Assembly (NCBI GenBank): GCA_914767715.1 | Contig: OU612070.1 | Coordinates: 27,888,025-27,952,024 of the forward strand | Source: Membranipora membranacea | Taxonomy: Eukaryota > Bryozoa > Gymnolaemata > Cheilostomatida > Membraniporidae | Direction: 5' to 3' | DNA: 64,000 nucleotides | Part shown: piece by piece, positions 23,909 to 48,315 of the stretch | How the letters are laid out: the number at the start of each line of letters is the position of its first letter | Numbering within the stretch: the stretch's first letter is position 1 | Made by a program: the position numbers and the translations under genes | The notes under the pieces: generated by a model | Databases searched by the model: none | The model's input: only the letters and a program-made list of their open reading frames with translations | Told to the model about the DNA's origin: nothing

Positions 23909-26801
23909 GGTCCTCTACAGCTGGCTCCGCAATGACTGTCACCAGGCTGCAGTCTTTGTCTCAAAAGTAGGATATTATAATACAGCTGTCTCGCTAAGCC
24001 GACCCCTATACTTTCAACTATCTGTAATATAAATGCAAAGCATTGCAGGCACAGCTTGCTACAGAACAAAAACATGTGGTAATATAGTGCGGGTTGTTTG
24101 TTAATCATGTTTGACTGTGACCAGCAGGTTAACTTAGGTGATTCAGACCACAATGAGAATATAATGAGAGATTAGGCTGGTATGATATGATTATATGTAG
24201 ACAGGTTAGACCCCTCAGCCCTCCAGTCTACCATATGCACCCATGTAACAGATACTTCTGTAAGTTAAATACTGCAGAACTGAGGGCAAGAGCTATTGAG
24301 GGCTCCAGTATTACAACTAAATTTAGGATCAAAATACTAACTTGTTGACAGTTTTATTATGAATTCTAAAAGTCGACTTGATTGCATTATGTTTTTGTTC
24401 TAAGTCTTGGATGAGAGGTTTAGTATGCCAGCTTTGTTTTGGTCATGGCCAGTGACTATGTAAATTAAGCTCGCAATAATTTCCATAATCACACTGAATT
24501 AGCTGGTAGTAAAGCACAACAAACTGTTCAGATAAAATACAGCAGCTTGGCTCTTTGTCCTATTCAGTTGAGCATGTTATTATGCCAAGCTGGTTTTTGA
24601 CAAAGCAGTGAGGTGGATTGTTGAATGGAGAGGTTAGCAAACACACTTTGCCAGACTGGTTAGCGAGTATAATGTGTAGACTAAAGATATGAATGAATAA
24701 AGAGGATTAAAACATCAAACTACAGGATGTATAGGCCTACTGAGAGCAAATAAACTGACAGATCGGTGAAAAAAAAGTGATCAGGGACACCTATATGTAG
24801 AGGTGGAAACAAATATATTGCCATAAATAGCTGACAATTGAAACATATACAAACTGTAAACCAAGGTCAAGAAATTAAACGAAATTTAGCTCATCCAATC
24901 CAGGCCAGAAAATTTGGCACCATTTCCATTCCAGGATATCACTCTACTTCAAAATCAGATCACTATAACAGCAACTCTGCAATTACTGAGCGGAGAAGTC
25001 ATTACAGTCACTAGGCCCGGAGATGAGTCAGACACCTGAAGGAGACATGATAGCACCATTTGTCATCATTATTTAGTCCCGCATGTAAACATCGCTAGTG
25101 TGTAGGACTGACCCGATGAACATGTCTATCTGTCTTACGGAAATTAGAACATAATTACATGACACAATTAACTCTAGGAATGAGAATTGATAGCATGTTG
25201 GGTCTGAATTTAATAACATTATCAAATCAAAAGCATATCAACTGCATATTATTATTGTAATCATCAAAGTGTTTGCAGTTATGTCAAAACAATTGTGGCC
25301 TTCTAAAGAGTGCATACTGTGCCTAGCTATAACTGGAGCATGTTAACTGTGCTCTATGAGTACTAGCTCCTACGGTGGAAACTTTATGTGCTTCCTTGCA
25401 CCTGGTTAATCAATTAACATGTTCATAGAATTATTGTATGATAATTTTGTTTTACTGATATACAGACCAATGAATACTGTATTGAATAGGCTGGTCTACT
25501 TCCTTTTTTACTGGGAAATTTGAGGAAAGCTACATATTTACATCTTTGTGAATACATATGAGGATGGGCAAATACGGCCAGACTACACGACCAGACTACA
25601 CCAGACTACACGGTATAAATATTCATGTGGCATATATTAAGTAGTCTACCAAAAATCTTCATGGTAAGATCTGGATGAAGATTCATTAGAGCTTGAATGT
25701 CGTATCACAAGTAGGATGCTAAGCTTCAGTGTCGGGCTGGTTAGTTGAGCAGCTGGGTAAATGTAGTATTATTTTTCCATATAAAATAAACCGACAGCAT
25801 AAAAAAACATCTCCTCATGCTGCTGCAAGTCAGAGGACTTACAGGACTGTGTACATATTGAACACGAAGAGAGGTGTTTTATAATCAGTTTTTTCCAAGA
25901 CGAGAAGCTGCTTGAATTATTGTATTCTATCGAATGTTTGGTATCTAATATCCGAGGTCCACTGACAGGAAACCAACATCAACAAAGAAACTCATCTCAT
26001 TTCTAAATCAAAATCAATACACTTTATAGGGTAGGTTGAGGGTTGCATTCAAGTAAGAACAAAGAAATTATATTCCCATCAGCCTTACAACACACTGCTG
26101 GGGCTTTATGAAAGACATCAAATCCATAACCTGCTGCAATCGAATATTAATGACAGGCTAAATCTTTGAGCTGTGACTATTAATTGCCAGTAATTACTTT
26201 GTTCAGTCACACAGTCGCTGAGGCAGCCTGAGGTGTTTCTTGTTAGCTTTGTATAATTAAGAAGTATTGTACAGTTAATCAGTTCTCTGTACATAAGAGG
26301 ATCAAAGCTATATTACATGTATAATACCAAAGCCCCTAAGTGCAACATGAACCTCTTACACATACCTAGGTCAGCGATCAACAGGCTTTCTGACGCTGAC
26401 CTTACAGTATTAGAACCAATAACAAGAGCCCTTGAATTGTTGCTTGCTATTTTGTAATCAAATGATGTTATCTGGACCAAAAAACGGATTGGGCCCATTA
26501 CAGTAATAGCAAGAAACCATTTGGAACCAACTTTTTAGCAATACCCAAATCTAATACTTCCTGCATGCATCTAGTTTGGATTAGTACATAGGCGGATATC
26601 AATACTAAATTAATGCCAGCACCAGATATTGGTGGCTATAGATACTCTCATGCACAGGTGTAGCTTAGTAACGGCAGCTGCCTCTACAGTAGAACCATAT
26701 AACTACATACCCATCGACCAAACACAAAGCACATTAGATCATGTCTGTAAGTTTACTGAACTTTACAGTGACATGAACTTTAGTGTGAACATCAAGGCAA
26801 C

Positions 26802-26829
26802 CACAGAGTAAGGATATCCTTACCCTGTG
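26802..26829. mobile_element. 28-bp palindromic insertion, family A copy 3
   Basis: Arms CACAGAGTAAGGAT and its complement with one mismatch, flanked by AGGCAAC (26795-26801) and AGACAAC (26830-26836), a 6 of 7 match. Lies in the Pellino-PP5 intergenic region. Confidence 0.65.
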
Positions 26830-27794
26830 AGACAACCTTCCCTGTGTCACATGAACAAAAGACAGACTGGTATTAACTAATGAGCACTGACGGTAATAAA
26901 AGAATGTCAGCACCTGGCTACATTGATGCTTTGTTACAATAACGTTGCAAAATCTGATGGTTTGGCTTTGGTTTGGAGAACATTCATCTACAGTCATAGC
27001 CTAGGTAGGATGTATTTTAACAAAGGGTGTACTGCATGGAGGAACGCAAGAAAGAGTACCCAGTATATAACCGATTGTGCTTTGTGAACCCAATCATGAC
27101 ACAGGTTACTTACAAGACCAGCATGTGCTGATGATGGAAACTAGTAGGACCCACGAGCCATAGACATACTAGGCTCGTCACCCGGTGTAAAACCTGGGAA
27201 GTTTTCATTATCTCCAGGCTGATACCATAACGAACCCCCCCCCCTTCACAAGATGCCACATCTGGGTCCAGAATGATAATTTGATGTGAGGTTTTGCCTA
27301 AGTTGTTGGTAAGTTGGTATGTAACCTACACAATCAAACCACAAAACCCACTACCAAGCTGGAACCAGATGGACTCCTTTAACTTTGAAGCTACTGACTA
27401 TTTGATGTCTTCAAAAGTATTCACAGACAGCAGGCCACATACTGATTTTCCTTACAGTCTCTAAACAAAACCTGAGTCAGTAGAACGGTTTGCTGTATGT
27501 ATATTCATCATCATCAATCAATCAACACCAAACTACGTCAGAGACCAAGAGGAGACCAATATAGAGAGACACTAATATACATTAATATTAATGACAGTAT
27601 AATAATTTGGTGATCTTAAATTGGATAGTACATAAATAATCATATAAAAAAATACTCATGTCATTGGTGTTAGTCTTTATCACTATCAGTATCACCTTAG
27701 TGTATGTGATGTGACTGTGTGTGTTTGTAGAAGAGAAGTTAACATAGCCAGTGAATTTAGTGTAAATGTATGATTTCATGTACTGTAGATAACC

Positions 27795-27886
27795 CACAGG
27801 TCTAACCCAAAACCTGGGTCTTTGGCAATGTTTGACTGCCCCCCCCCCCCCTCAATCAAAGACCCATGTTTTGGATTAGACCAGTG
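27795..27886. mobile_element. 92-bp hAT-like hairpin element
   Basis: Inverted ends CACAGGTCTAACCC and its counterpart ending GGATTAGACCAGTG, arms about 33 bases, loop containing a run of about 12 C. Flanked by a perfect 8-base direct repeat AGATAACC (27787-27794 and 27887-27894). An 8-bp duplication and CA-starting ends are typical of hAT elements. Confidence 0.75.
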
Positions 27887-28297
27887 AGATAACCCTATGA
27901 AATGCACTCATTTTCCTATTTATCGCACATAGTTGTAATCAATGGCCTAAATCTAAAATTGTAATAACACTATGCTGCTTTTACCAGTATGCATTACAGC
28001 AATAATTGATTAAACTAAAGTTTTTTTTCAAATACAGTGACTTGAGTAACAATCACAAATCAGAGTCTCAGAGTAGTAAGAAGCTAGTAAGGGTGCTTCT
28101 TATAATAAACTAACCTGTTTTCTGTGTACTCGGTATACATGTGTCTATGAATCCTCACACACTGTACATGAATTTGTTGAACTTGAGATAGCTATAAAGC
28201 AAAAGTCTATTTATTATACTGTGATAGATCATGTGTCAACTTCCCATCAAAATGCACATGTAAACCTTCACTTCACTGTCAGATATGCTCAGCTGAG

Positions 28298-28380
28298 TGA
28301 TTGGCTTTCAATCCAATGTGAATACATTTGTTAACAATAGCCTGATTGGCTCACAATTTTGTATGAGACATTATGATTGG
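28298..28380. promoter_or_regulatory. CCAAT-box cluster upstream of PP5
   Basis: Four CCAAT/ATTGG motifs (near 28299, 28313, 28345 and 28376) lie 120-200 bases before the PP5 start codon; no TATA box is obvious. This fits a housekeeping promoter but is inference from motif clustering only. Confidence 0.3.
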
Positions 28381-28499
28381 ATTAAATTAAGCTCTTTGCA
28401 AATTGAGGCAGAGATTTATTCTCCCTGCATTTCTTATTGAAAAGTAGAAGGTTGTGGAAGTAGCAACTTGATTTTGTCTGTTTTGTTCTGTATTTTAAA

Positions 28500-31400
28500 A
28501 TGACAGAAGAGGCAAACATAAGTGAATTAAAGATAGTAGATGATGAGGCAAAAGAGAATGCTGAGAAACTTAAAGAAACGGCTAATGAGTTTTTTAAAAG
28601 TAAGTTTTAGAGAGAAAGTGATCACACATTTATGCCCACCCAACAACCTTTAGACTAGTTTTATGCACTAGACTAGCAGACACAAATTATAGTGGGTTTG
28701 TCTGTTGTAGATTTGATTCTAATGTATAACAATTGATTTCACATTTTTCAACCTACTTCCATATCTCTCTCCCTTCTTCACGCTCTGCTTGAATTCTTCT
28801 TCTAAAACTTGCACTTGCATTAACTTCAAAATCAATCAATGTGAACAATTTTGTTTTCCAATTTGTTAGTCAGTGTAAGTTCCAATCCATGAGTACAATG
28901 AACTCCCTCTCCCCTCAATAAATATATATCAATCATCATGTATCCGTTGATTTTCTAACTTGGCATGGCCCATTGCACTTAAAATGATATGCATAATTTA
29001 CTAATACACTTATAGTTATAGTAAGGTAGACTAGACCCCTACAGCATTGCGAAAAAGTTGTGTGACACTGAATATTCAACAATGCATATGATGTGGGTAT
29101 TTGGTGCTCATGCTGGTTAGGCATTCCCAAGCACCTAGACCAATAGTATAGCCTATGTGTTTGTGTCAGTAATTAAATCAACCTTCAAGTCTGGCAGCTT
29201 TTTCTTCAGGTCTTGATTGACTTCCCGATGAAAACCTTCTAAGAATCAAGCAAGCCAATCTGTGAAGAAAGTTGCAAGTGGTCGGCTCTAGCATAACTGA
29301 AGTGTTTGACCATTGAAATAAGAACAGTGATTCTAGACCGCTCCACAAATGGCTATGTGTTTTTGCAAGCAGTACTCCCTTGGTTTGTGCCGGATCAGTT
29401 ATACTTCCCTCATCCATAATTATATATCAGTAGATTAGTGGGCTCGAACATGAGCCCTGTTTGCCTTTGAGTTAATAACATTCCCTGAAACTTAAATCTG
29501 TATAGACATTGCCAATACCTGATAATAGACTTCAGTTGTACTTATGTAACCACCAAACTCCCACCCGACTCAAAGAAGCATATAACTTATAACTTCATAT
29601 CATCATGACATGCGGATACATGAGCCATAAAAGCTTAAACTCACTCGAACATCCAATACTGGCTCTTGTAGCCCCTTACTACTGTGAGCGAGTCTTGTCA
29701 TCAAGAAAAGTGACCATGTAATCTAGAATAGCTGGTCAAACTTATATTTCGTTTCAAGATAATTATATTATCCCCTACAATCAAGTAGACCCAGTCTAAG
29801 TATCCCAAATGTATGGAATGCCTGAATTAAAAAAAATATATGTCATTACAGACAAGCACTTCGACCAAGCCATCGACTTCTACACACAAGCCATCGACAT
29901 GAATCCTAATGTGGCAGCTTACTATGGGAACAGAGCGTTTGCTTATATCAAGACTGAATGCTTTGGTTATGCCTTGGAAGATGCCAACAAAGCCCTGCAG
30001 CTGGACAAGAAGTTCCTCAAGGTACGTAAAGGGTCTCAAGCACATCTGTTTGTTGTAGTTTGAACAGCTCTGCATAAACCGAACCTTGGAGCTTAGCACG
30101 AACCGGGAGGTATTCCTTTGGTTCAAACAGCCTCAAAATTGGCTCAGGTCAACCTATGGAACTACAGTGATTGAAGGACAGTACAACTAACATGCGTGGC
30201 ATTAATTTACATGTTTAATCAATGTCTCCTGTATTATTCATCTTTTGCAGGCTTACTACAGACGGGCATGCGCTAATATGGCATTAGGGAAATTCAAACT
30301 TGCCTTGAAGGATTTTGAAGCGGTAATTATCTTTCTTGTCATGCTAAAAGGAAATTCAGTAGAAGAATCTCTTTGTGATGAACATATCTTTTGCAGTACT
30401 GAGAGCATGCACATCCACTGCGTAATCAGACTTGTTTTTGTAACGCCACTAAAACTTCAATATCTCTTACATGTTCTGCTGCTGTGTCTCCTTTTCGTCC
30501 ATAAAATATGGTAAAATACAGAAGGAATGACTCTCAATAGTATAAAAGCAGAATACTCTATGCTAGCTGGTAAATGGTTGCTGTCTGTGATAAATAACCT
30601 TATATATGTATCAGGTCATTGATGTGGAGTGTGTATTTGCCCATAAGACATTATTATGTATTTGTCCGGGTCTGGAATTTTGTTTGTATAATTTTCACAT
30701 ATAACTGAACTAAAAACTGAAATAAGACATGCTATTGGATGAGTTCATGGTATGCACAACCTGAGAACACAAAGTTGTTAAGTCATTCAAAAGTCTGTTA
30801 TGAGTTAGTTAAAAATTGTTGTGTGGTTTTTTTATGGCCAGATTTGATGAATAATGTGCCATTTTTGCTAACAAACCTCCCGGCTGTAAACATGCATATC
30901 TCAAGTTACTTTTCAGATTTCTTTTATCTATCCCTGACGGCCATGATGGTATTTTGTACCTGATGACTCCACTTTTCAGTTGAATGTCCAGCTGACCCTT
31001 TATTATTTTCAGTTATAATGTCCAGATGATACTTCCTTATTCTCACTTGAGTATCCAGATGATAATCTATTATTCCAGGTCGCTAAAGCCAGACCTAATG
31101 ACAAGGATGCAAAATCAAAACACAAAGAGTGCGATAAGATAGTAAAGAGAATAGCCTTCGAGAAGGCCATATCTGTAGAGGCTAAGGTAGTGGATCTCGC
31201 CGCGGAAATCGGGGATACCCTGGAGGCTATGAGTAAGTTAAGTCATAATGATATAGTACCTTAATTGTCACTCGCAGTCTGTACATTGGCTATGGTTAAA
31301 TTACAGCGCAATATTCTATTCACAGTAAAGTTTTGAAAGCCAGTTACATTGCTACACTTTCTTTGTTTCGTTTCTTTAGAGAGTATTTCCATCATATATA

Positions 31401-34400
31401 CTCATGTTTAGTTAGATTTGCTGGCTCTCTTTGAAACTTTGGATATTAGAATCTCTGTAATTAATCTCAAACAAAAGTTCCAGTTGCCGCGCGTCATTGA
31501 AACTAAAGTATTATCACTTTGTGGAAACTTTGAACCTTTTTATTGCTTCTTATCTCCAGAATGTGTGAGCGAGTTGCTTACTATTGAGTTACTCAAATTA
31601 TTTCAGAGGTTCAGGATGATTATGACGGCCCGCATATCATTGATGGGAAGATCACAGAGACTTTTGTCAAAGAGTTGTTAGTTGCCTTCAAGGAACAAAA
31701 GAAACTGCATCAAAAATATGCCTACCAGGTACTGTTATGATGGTTATTATGTAAAATTTTATGTGTATACTGTAATATGGAGAGTTTCTAAGAAATCATA
31801 AAGCTGTATTCTATGCAAGATTGATATTGAAATCCACCATATTAAAAAGTTCCACCACGCTTAAGTTGTCTTTAAATTGCATTATACGGAAGTAATAGCA
31901 GTGCAGTGTGACTCTATTACCCAACATCATTGTCCTTAAAATCATCAAATGTTGCCATTAGCAGACCCTTGATTATCCGTTATCTCATCCGATGGAAAAT
32001 CTAGAAACATGCGAAGCTTGAATAGCTAGAATGTATCCTCACTGTGCCCTCTTTTGTTTGCTTGAAATAACGTTGAGTTGACTCTGTACATTGCAGATAA
32101 TGGTAGCAGTGAAGCAATATTTAATGTCACAGCCGTCCATGGTAGATATATCCGTCCCAGAAGGTTCAAAGTTCACAGTATGTGGCGATATACACGGCCA
32201 GTTTTATGATTTACTCAACATATTTGAGCTGAACGGAGAGCCATCTGCAGACAACCCATACGTATCCTTTCTACTCACAGTGCTAGTGCACAGTTTCAAG
32301 TGACTTGCTATCGCGGAGTTTAGGATAAAAAACTCTCAGTTGTGATGGAATCAGGAGAGGGGTAGATTTTATGAGTTGTCTGTCCGTAACAAAACTAAGG
32401 CATGATAACTCCAGTAAGTGAAGTACCTACAGGGCTCAACTTGGGCAAAATGAATCAAGCTTTAAGATTGGTTACACCAGGGAGGGTGGTTACATCCACT
32501 TTTATCGCTGTTATTATAGTCATACTAATATTGGTGTTGTCTAGCTCACAGAATTTATGTGAAGGTTATATTGGGCTAATATGGGTTGTCCTCTCATAAT
32601 AATAGCTGCGTGTTATTTTAATGTTTCTCCTTAACCCTGAGTTATCCAGTTATTCAATGGTGACTTTGTTGACAGAGGGTCGTTTTCAGTGGAGTGTATT
32701 CTAACTTTGTTTAGCTACAAGCTGCTCTATCCAGATAAGTTCTTCATGTCCAGAGGTATGAAACTCTCTTCTATTTCTAGTCAAGATTGTATTTCATGTA
32801 CACTGTTACATGAATATAAAGAATCACATTCCACATGTAGAAAAAGGACAATAACTAGACAGTGTGATTTTAAACAGCTTTTCCTGGCCTCATTGACAGC
32901 CAATATATGTGTTAAACAGCTCTGTTGGACAGGATCACTTGCCATGAAATTTCCAATTTTCTAGAGCGCTTGAGTTTAGCCACCCTTTTGCCGAGGTAAG
33001 CTGATTCTCAGCGTATATAAAGGTTAATCTAATATGCTTATTGTGATTACAGGCAATCATGAGAGTGTTAATATGAACCAGATGTACGGTTTTGAGGGTG
33101 AAGTGAAATCTAAGTACTCCAGTAAGATGGTAGACCTATATACAGAAATATTCAACTGGCTACCACTATGTCACTGTATAGAGAACAAAATACTGGTAAG
33201 AGGAGGAAATTAGCAACAACTCCTAAATGATAAGAGTAATGATTGTTTTTGTCTGATCAGGGTTTGTGTTTACATGTTTTATCCGTTGCGGGGGGGAGGG
33301 GGGTTCATTTCAGGATAGTTTGTGCTATTGTGTAGTTATATTTCTGGTGTAACAGGTTGAAATCACTTGCTGTCCTGTTCAATCTTTCAGGTTATGCATG
33401 GTGGTCTGTTTTCAAATGATGGAGTCAAGCTGGAGTCACTGAAAACCATAGACAGAAATAGACAACCTCCTGACAGTGGTAAGTATATAATATTATCATT
33501 GTACCATACTTCTACTTCTGGACTGTTTATCAGGCAGTGCAGAAATCGCTTGTATCTAATTTCGTTCCACTTCCTTGTCAGATAAAACCTTTGCCTTTTT
33601 AAAAACAATGCCGACCAGATATGTTTATTGCTTCCATCGCAGACTAACTTTAGTTATCTCTCTCTTACGAGGTTGTAACAGCTTACATATGTTCTCCTGG
33701 ATGTACTGTGTTCCTTTTATACGCACTTTCCCACTTGTAGGACCAATGTGTGATCTATTGTGGTCAGATCCTCAGCCTCAGGTCGGCAGGTCAGCGAGTA
33801 AAAGAGGGGTGGGTACACAGTTTGGTCCTGATGTTACTCAGGCTTTTCTCACAGACAACAATCTTGACTACGTGATACGAAGCCATGAAGTCAAGCAGGA
33901 GGGCTATGAGGTGATGCATGATGGGAAATGCATCACAATTTTCTCAGCACCAAATTATTGGTGAGTTTTTATTCCATGCCGTTTTCTACAGTAACCGATC
34001 TGATATGACTTCGACAACTATCAGTGGCTCAAATTAAGTGAATACAAAAGCCAAACAAACAACTTTCCCAAGTCAGGAACCCGGGACAGGTGTCACCTCC
34101 AACCAGGTGTTTCCACCATTTAATATAATTATATTATCTATACGTAGGCAATCCATCTTTGTTTATGTATGAGCCAGGAGGTACCTATATTATTTTGATT
34201 GAGTAGAAGATGTTCAACCAAATACCCCACATCAAAACCAAACATCTGAGCTTTTATAGGATATTATCCGTTTTTCATAGAAAAAACTACCACTAAGAAT
34301 ATACATATTGGATCATACTTTTTATTCAAGGTCCTATATAGATTATCCATGATTGCATACCACCACACCTCCCTATAAGCAATCAAATCAAAATCTCCCT

Positions 34401-34988
34401 GATGTGATTTTTTTTAATTGTAATGTATTTCAGCGATACTATGGGAAACAAAGGTGCTTTTATAACGCTCACAGGTGGAGACCTCAAACCTACTTTTACT
34501 TCCTACGAGGCTGTGGTAAGTAAATAAATTCTCTTCCGTTGAGCAGTGCATTGTCAGCTGTAGCCTGTCTCGACAAGCTGCCGAGCTTTGTTCTGTGGGG
34601 GAACCCCCCTCCCCACCCCTCAAACAAAGAAAGTTTGTAAAGATAGGCTAGGTCAGCTGATATATTCTTACTTTGCAGAAGCATATAGAACCGTATAGAG
34701 CATGGGAGGTATGGGATTGTCTGCACATATCCTTTTTCGTTGTCACCCGCGTAGTATAAATGATATCTGCAGCTTCAATTCCAAGATTTTTCAGACGTTA
34801 TTACGAGTTTAACGGTTCTGGCGTTGATTGCTTGTACTTAATAAGTTAGGACCATGTGCTTTGATCGTTCCTTTTTAAACAATCACTGCTCTTTAGCTTA
34901 TATTGTAAATGCATTATATTTATATTTTTAGCCTCATCCGAATGTGCGACCAATGGCTTACGCTAACCCACTGCTCAGCATGTTCTGA
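28500..34988 (+). CDS. PPP5C: Serine/threonine protein phosphatase 5 (TPR-PPP)
   Basis: Hsp90-associated phosphatase: N-terminal TPR repeats keep a C-terminal PPP catalytic domain inhibited until a partner binds. Twelve exons: 28500-28599, 29852-30021, 30251-30322, 31079-31232, 31607-31728, 32097-32261, 32650-32755, 33053-33195, 33391-33478, 33741-33960, 34434-34515, 34932-34988. The product is 492 residues (human 499). TPRs cover about 20-130 ([31 protein letters not shown]). The catalytic signatures are all present: GDIHGQ, GDFVDRG, GNHE, HGGLF, RSHEV and SAPNYC, supplying the metal and phosphate ligands. It ends near [13 protein letters not shown], as in other PP5s. First-exon codon context AAAATGACA is acceptable. 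Complete, with no defects seen. Confidence 0.97.
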
Positions 34989-36276
34989 TAGATGTATCTA
35001 GGATATCTAAGATTATGTTTGTGACATTGTGGGGGAGACAATATCAAGTATGCCAGCAGATACGCCATCACTCTGATACACATCGGCAACTCATACAATC
35101 TGTCAACGATAGACTCACTTGATCATCGCACGTCTGATATTACAATGATATCACCCATCTGATATTGCAAAACTATCACACATCTGATACTTGAAGGCAT
35201 CACATGTTATGTTATGCGATCGAGGTAGCAGTCACTTGCTCAGGAGGTTGTTGGCGGATTGGAGTGTTTTCTTATGCAATTGTGTGCCAAACTGTTTTGA
35301 TGATGAGGTGGTCTGGTGTGATTCTATTGGCTAATTAGGATACTTTTATAGGAGATTGGTTACAAGAAATTAGAATGCCGTTCTAGTGCAGCTGTTGTGT
35401 TAATCATTCAATTACGGGTTTGTTGATGATTTGCGGTTGAACTTAGAGGCATCAATGCAATGAGTTTTTTTTGTTTAATTTCCCTAAACCAACCAAACTG
35501 TTCTATCCATAATAAAAATGAACCATGTTTTACAACTCCAACATAATTTTTTTTCTTTGTTTCTGAATATAGATCCTCCTGTATTTTCAGGATGAAAGAA
35601 GGTTTTTGACTGCCAATGACAACGCAATGATATTAGCTGAGAAATTGTATTGAATAGAAATGACTAGACTAACATTCATTATAAAATAGAACTCAGATAT
35701 GTGGAAAATAAACTTCACTGGAATAGCTATCACCATGATTAGAAAATGACTAATAACATAATTTGTTCATTTGGCCATATAAAATAGAGCATAGAACAAA
35801 AGTTGTGTAAATTGAATGCACTGTATACAAAGAAGATCTCTTGTTAAAGATTCAGCATCAAAATCTCATAGTAAAGCTTTAACCATGTCAAAAACGAGAT
35901 TCAATATGACTCAGCCCAGGGATACGCCTTCTAAGATGTTACGCTGCATTCATTCCGCAAACCTCCTCGTGAGAGCGACTTCAAAACAATCTGAGAAAGA
36001 AAAAAGTGTTTATTATGTACAATGCGGACCAACATCTGACAGATGAGTTTAATACAAATAATCCTCATGTACTGCAATCTACCAAAATGGCGTAACAAGT
36101 TTTGTTTCTAAAGCGAAAACCATACAACATTGACTGGAAGGACAAACATCTCATTTTGTCGAATGTGGTGTGCAATATGGTTCCTTCAGTTTTCCAGATA
36201 GGAATCAGATGCCTATGATAAGTATACCATCATACATAACCAATACTAGAGAATTGAGATAGTGTTTATACCTTAC
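34989..36276. other. Convergent spacer, PP5/glycogen phosphorylase
   Basis: 3' flanks of two convergent genes. A degenerate tandem repeat around CATCTGATATTGCAA (about 35118-35195) is present, and an AATAAA at about 35706. Open frames here are not convincing. Confidence 0.45.
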
Positions 36277-47296
<11,020 letters not shown>

Positions 47297-48315
47297 TTCC
47301 TCTTCTTTTCTCTTTGGGAAAGACAAGAAACAGCTCCAGCACAGAAGTTACTTCTAACATGCAAACACTGCAAGCAAGTAATTTACATAGTAATTTGCAA
47401 AGCACTGAAATCATGATTCCTGAAAGCTGCAGTTTGATTGGACAGTACAACCGGTTTGTTGTTAGCCCTAGATACTAATTTTTTTAAAGATATATAATGG
47501 TTATACCTAAGAGACCCATAGTAAAATATTAGCTTTAATCTTCTGTTGCAACAAATCACATGATTGGATATTGTTACTTAATTGTGATTGGACAACAGTT
47601 AGCTAATTTCTACAAAAACTGGCCTATTGTGATAGCTATACAATGCCATTCGTTACAGCTTTAACACAAAACTACTGGCTATTCATAAGCCAATTGTATA
47701 AGATGTAACAACATGACACAAAGTGAGACCAGATTTTAAAGGATTTTGGAAGGTAAGCCACAAACTTAAAATTGTGTCTCAAACAGTAATTCTTTAGCCA
47801 ATTTGCCTGTCTCCTCTACCTCATCTGAAAACCAAGAATGTTTGGTGTTATCAAGGACTTACTGGGGAACTGTAACTCCTTGATGCTATGACCAGCCCAT
47901 AATTGTTGTTCTTTTTTATTCTCCCCTACTACTGTTTCTTGTTCATGAAATCTATAATACCCTCATCTAGTAGGGTCCAACTCTAAAAGAGACATATATA
48001 TATATATATTATGTAAAGCACACAAAACCCAGTCCACAACTGGGAACAGAGGGTGGTAGTTAAACCCCCCTGTGAAGGAGAACTACTGAACACCCAATGA
48101 TACCGAAACATCAGCAGGTGCTGTAACCCCTGTGGTCAAAAAACCTTAACACACTGTTTACCAAATGAGGCACTCCGTTTAGTTTAAAGTTCCTAAGTGT
48201 TCGATTTCGTCGAGTGATTTGCCTCAGTTTCAAGTTTGTTGATTCCACAGCATCAGAAGAACCTGCATCATCCTTGCTTAGGTATCAGTAAAGAGTTGAA
48301 TGTGGCTCTAGAGAA
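47297..48315. promoter_or_regulatory. Divergent intergenic region, PYG/PTGR2
   Basis: About 1 kb separates the start codons of two divergent metabolic genes. Several ATTGG (CCAAT-type) motifs occur near 47437, 47562 and 47586, and a short TA microsatellite at about 47996-48010. A shared promoter is possible but unproven. Confidence 0.35.

Larger units (their letters stand above)
23909..28499. other. Intergenic region, Pellino/PP5 (divergent)
   Basis: About 4.6 kb between divergent genes. It holds a CCAGACTACAC short tandem repeat (about 25574-25612), the family A palindrome at 26802, a poly(C) tract near 27233, the 92-bp hairpin element at 27795 and CCAAT boxes near PP5. No convincing exon found on either strand. 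Confidence 0.5.
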
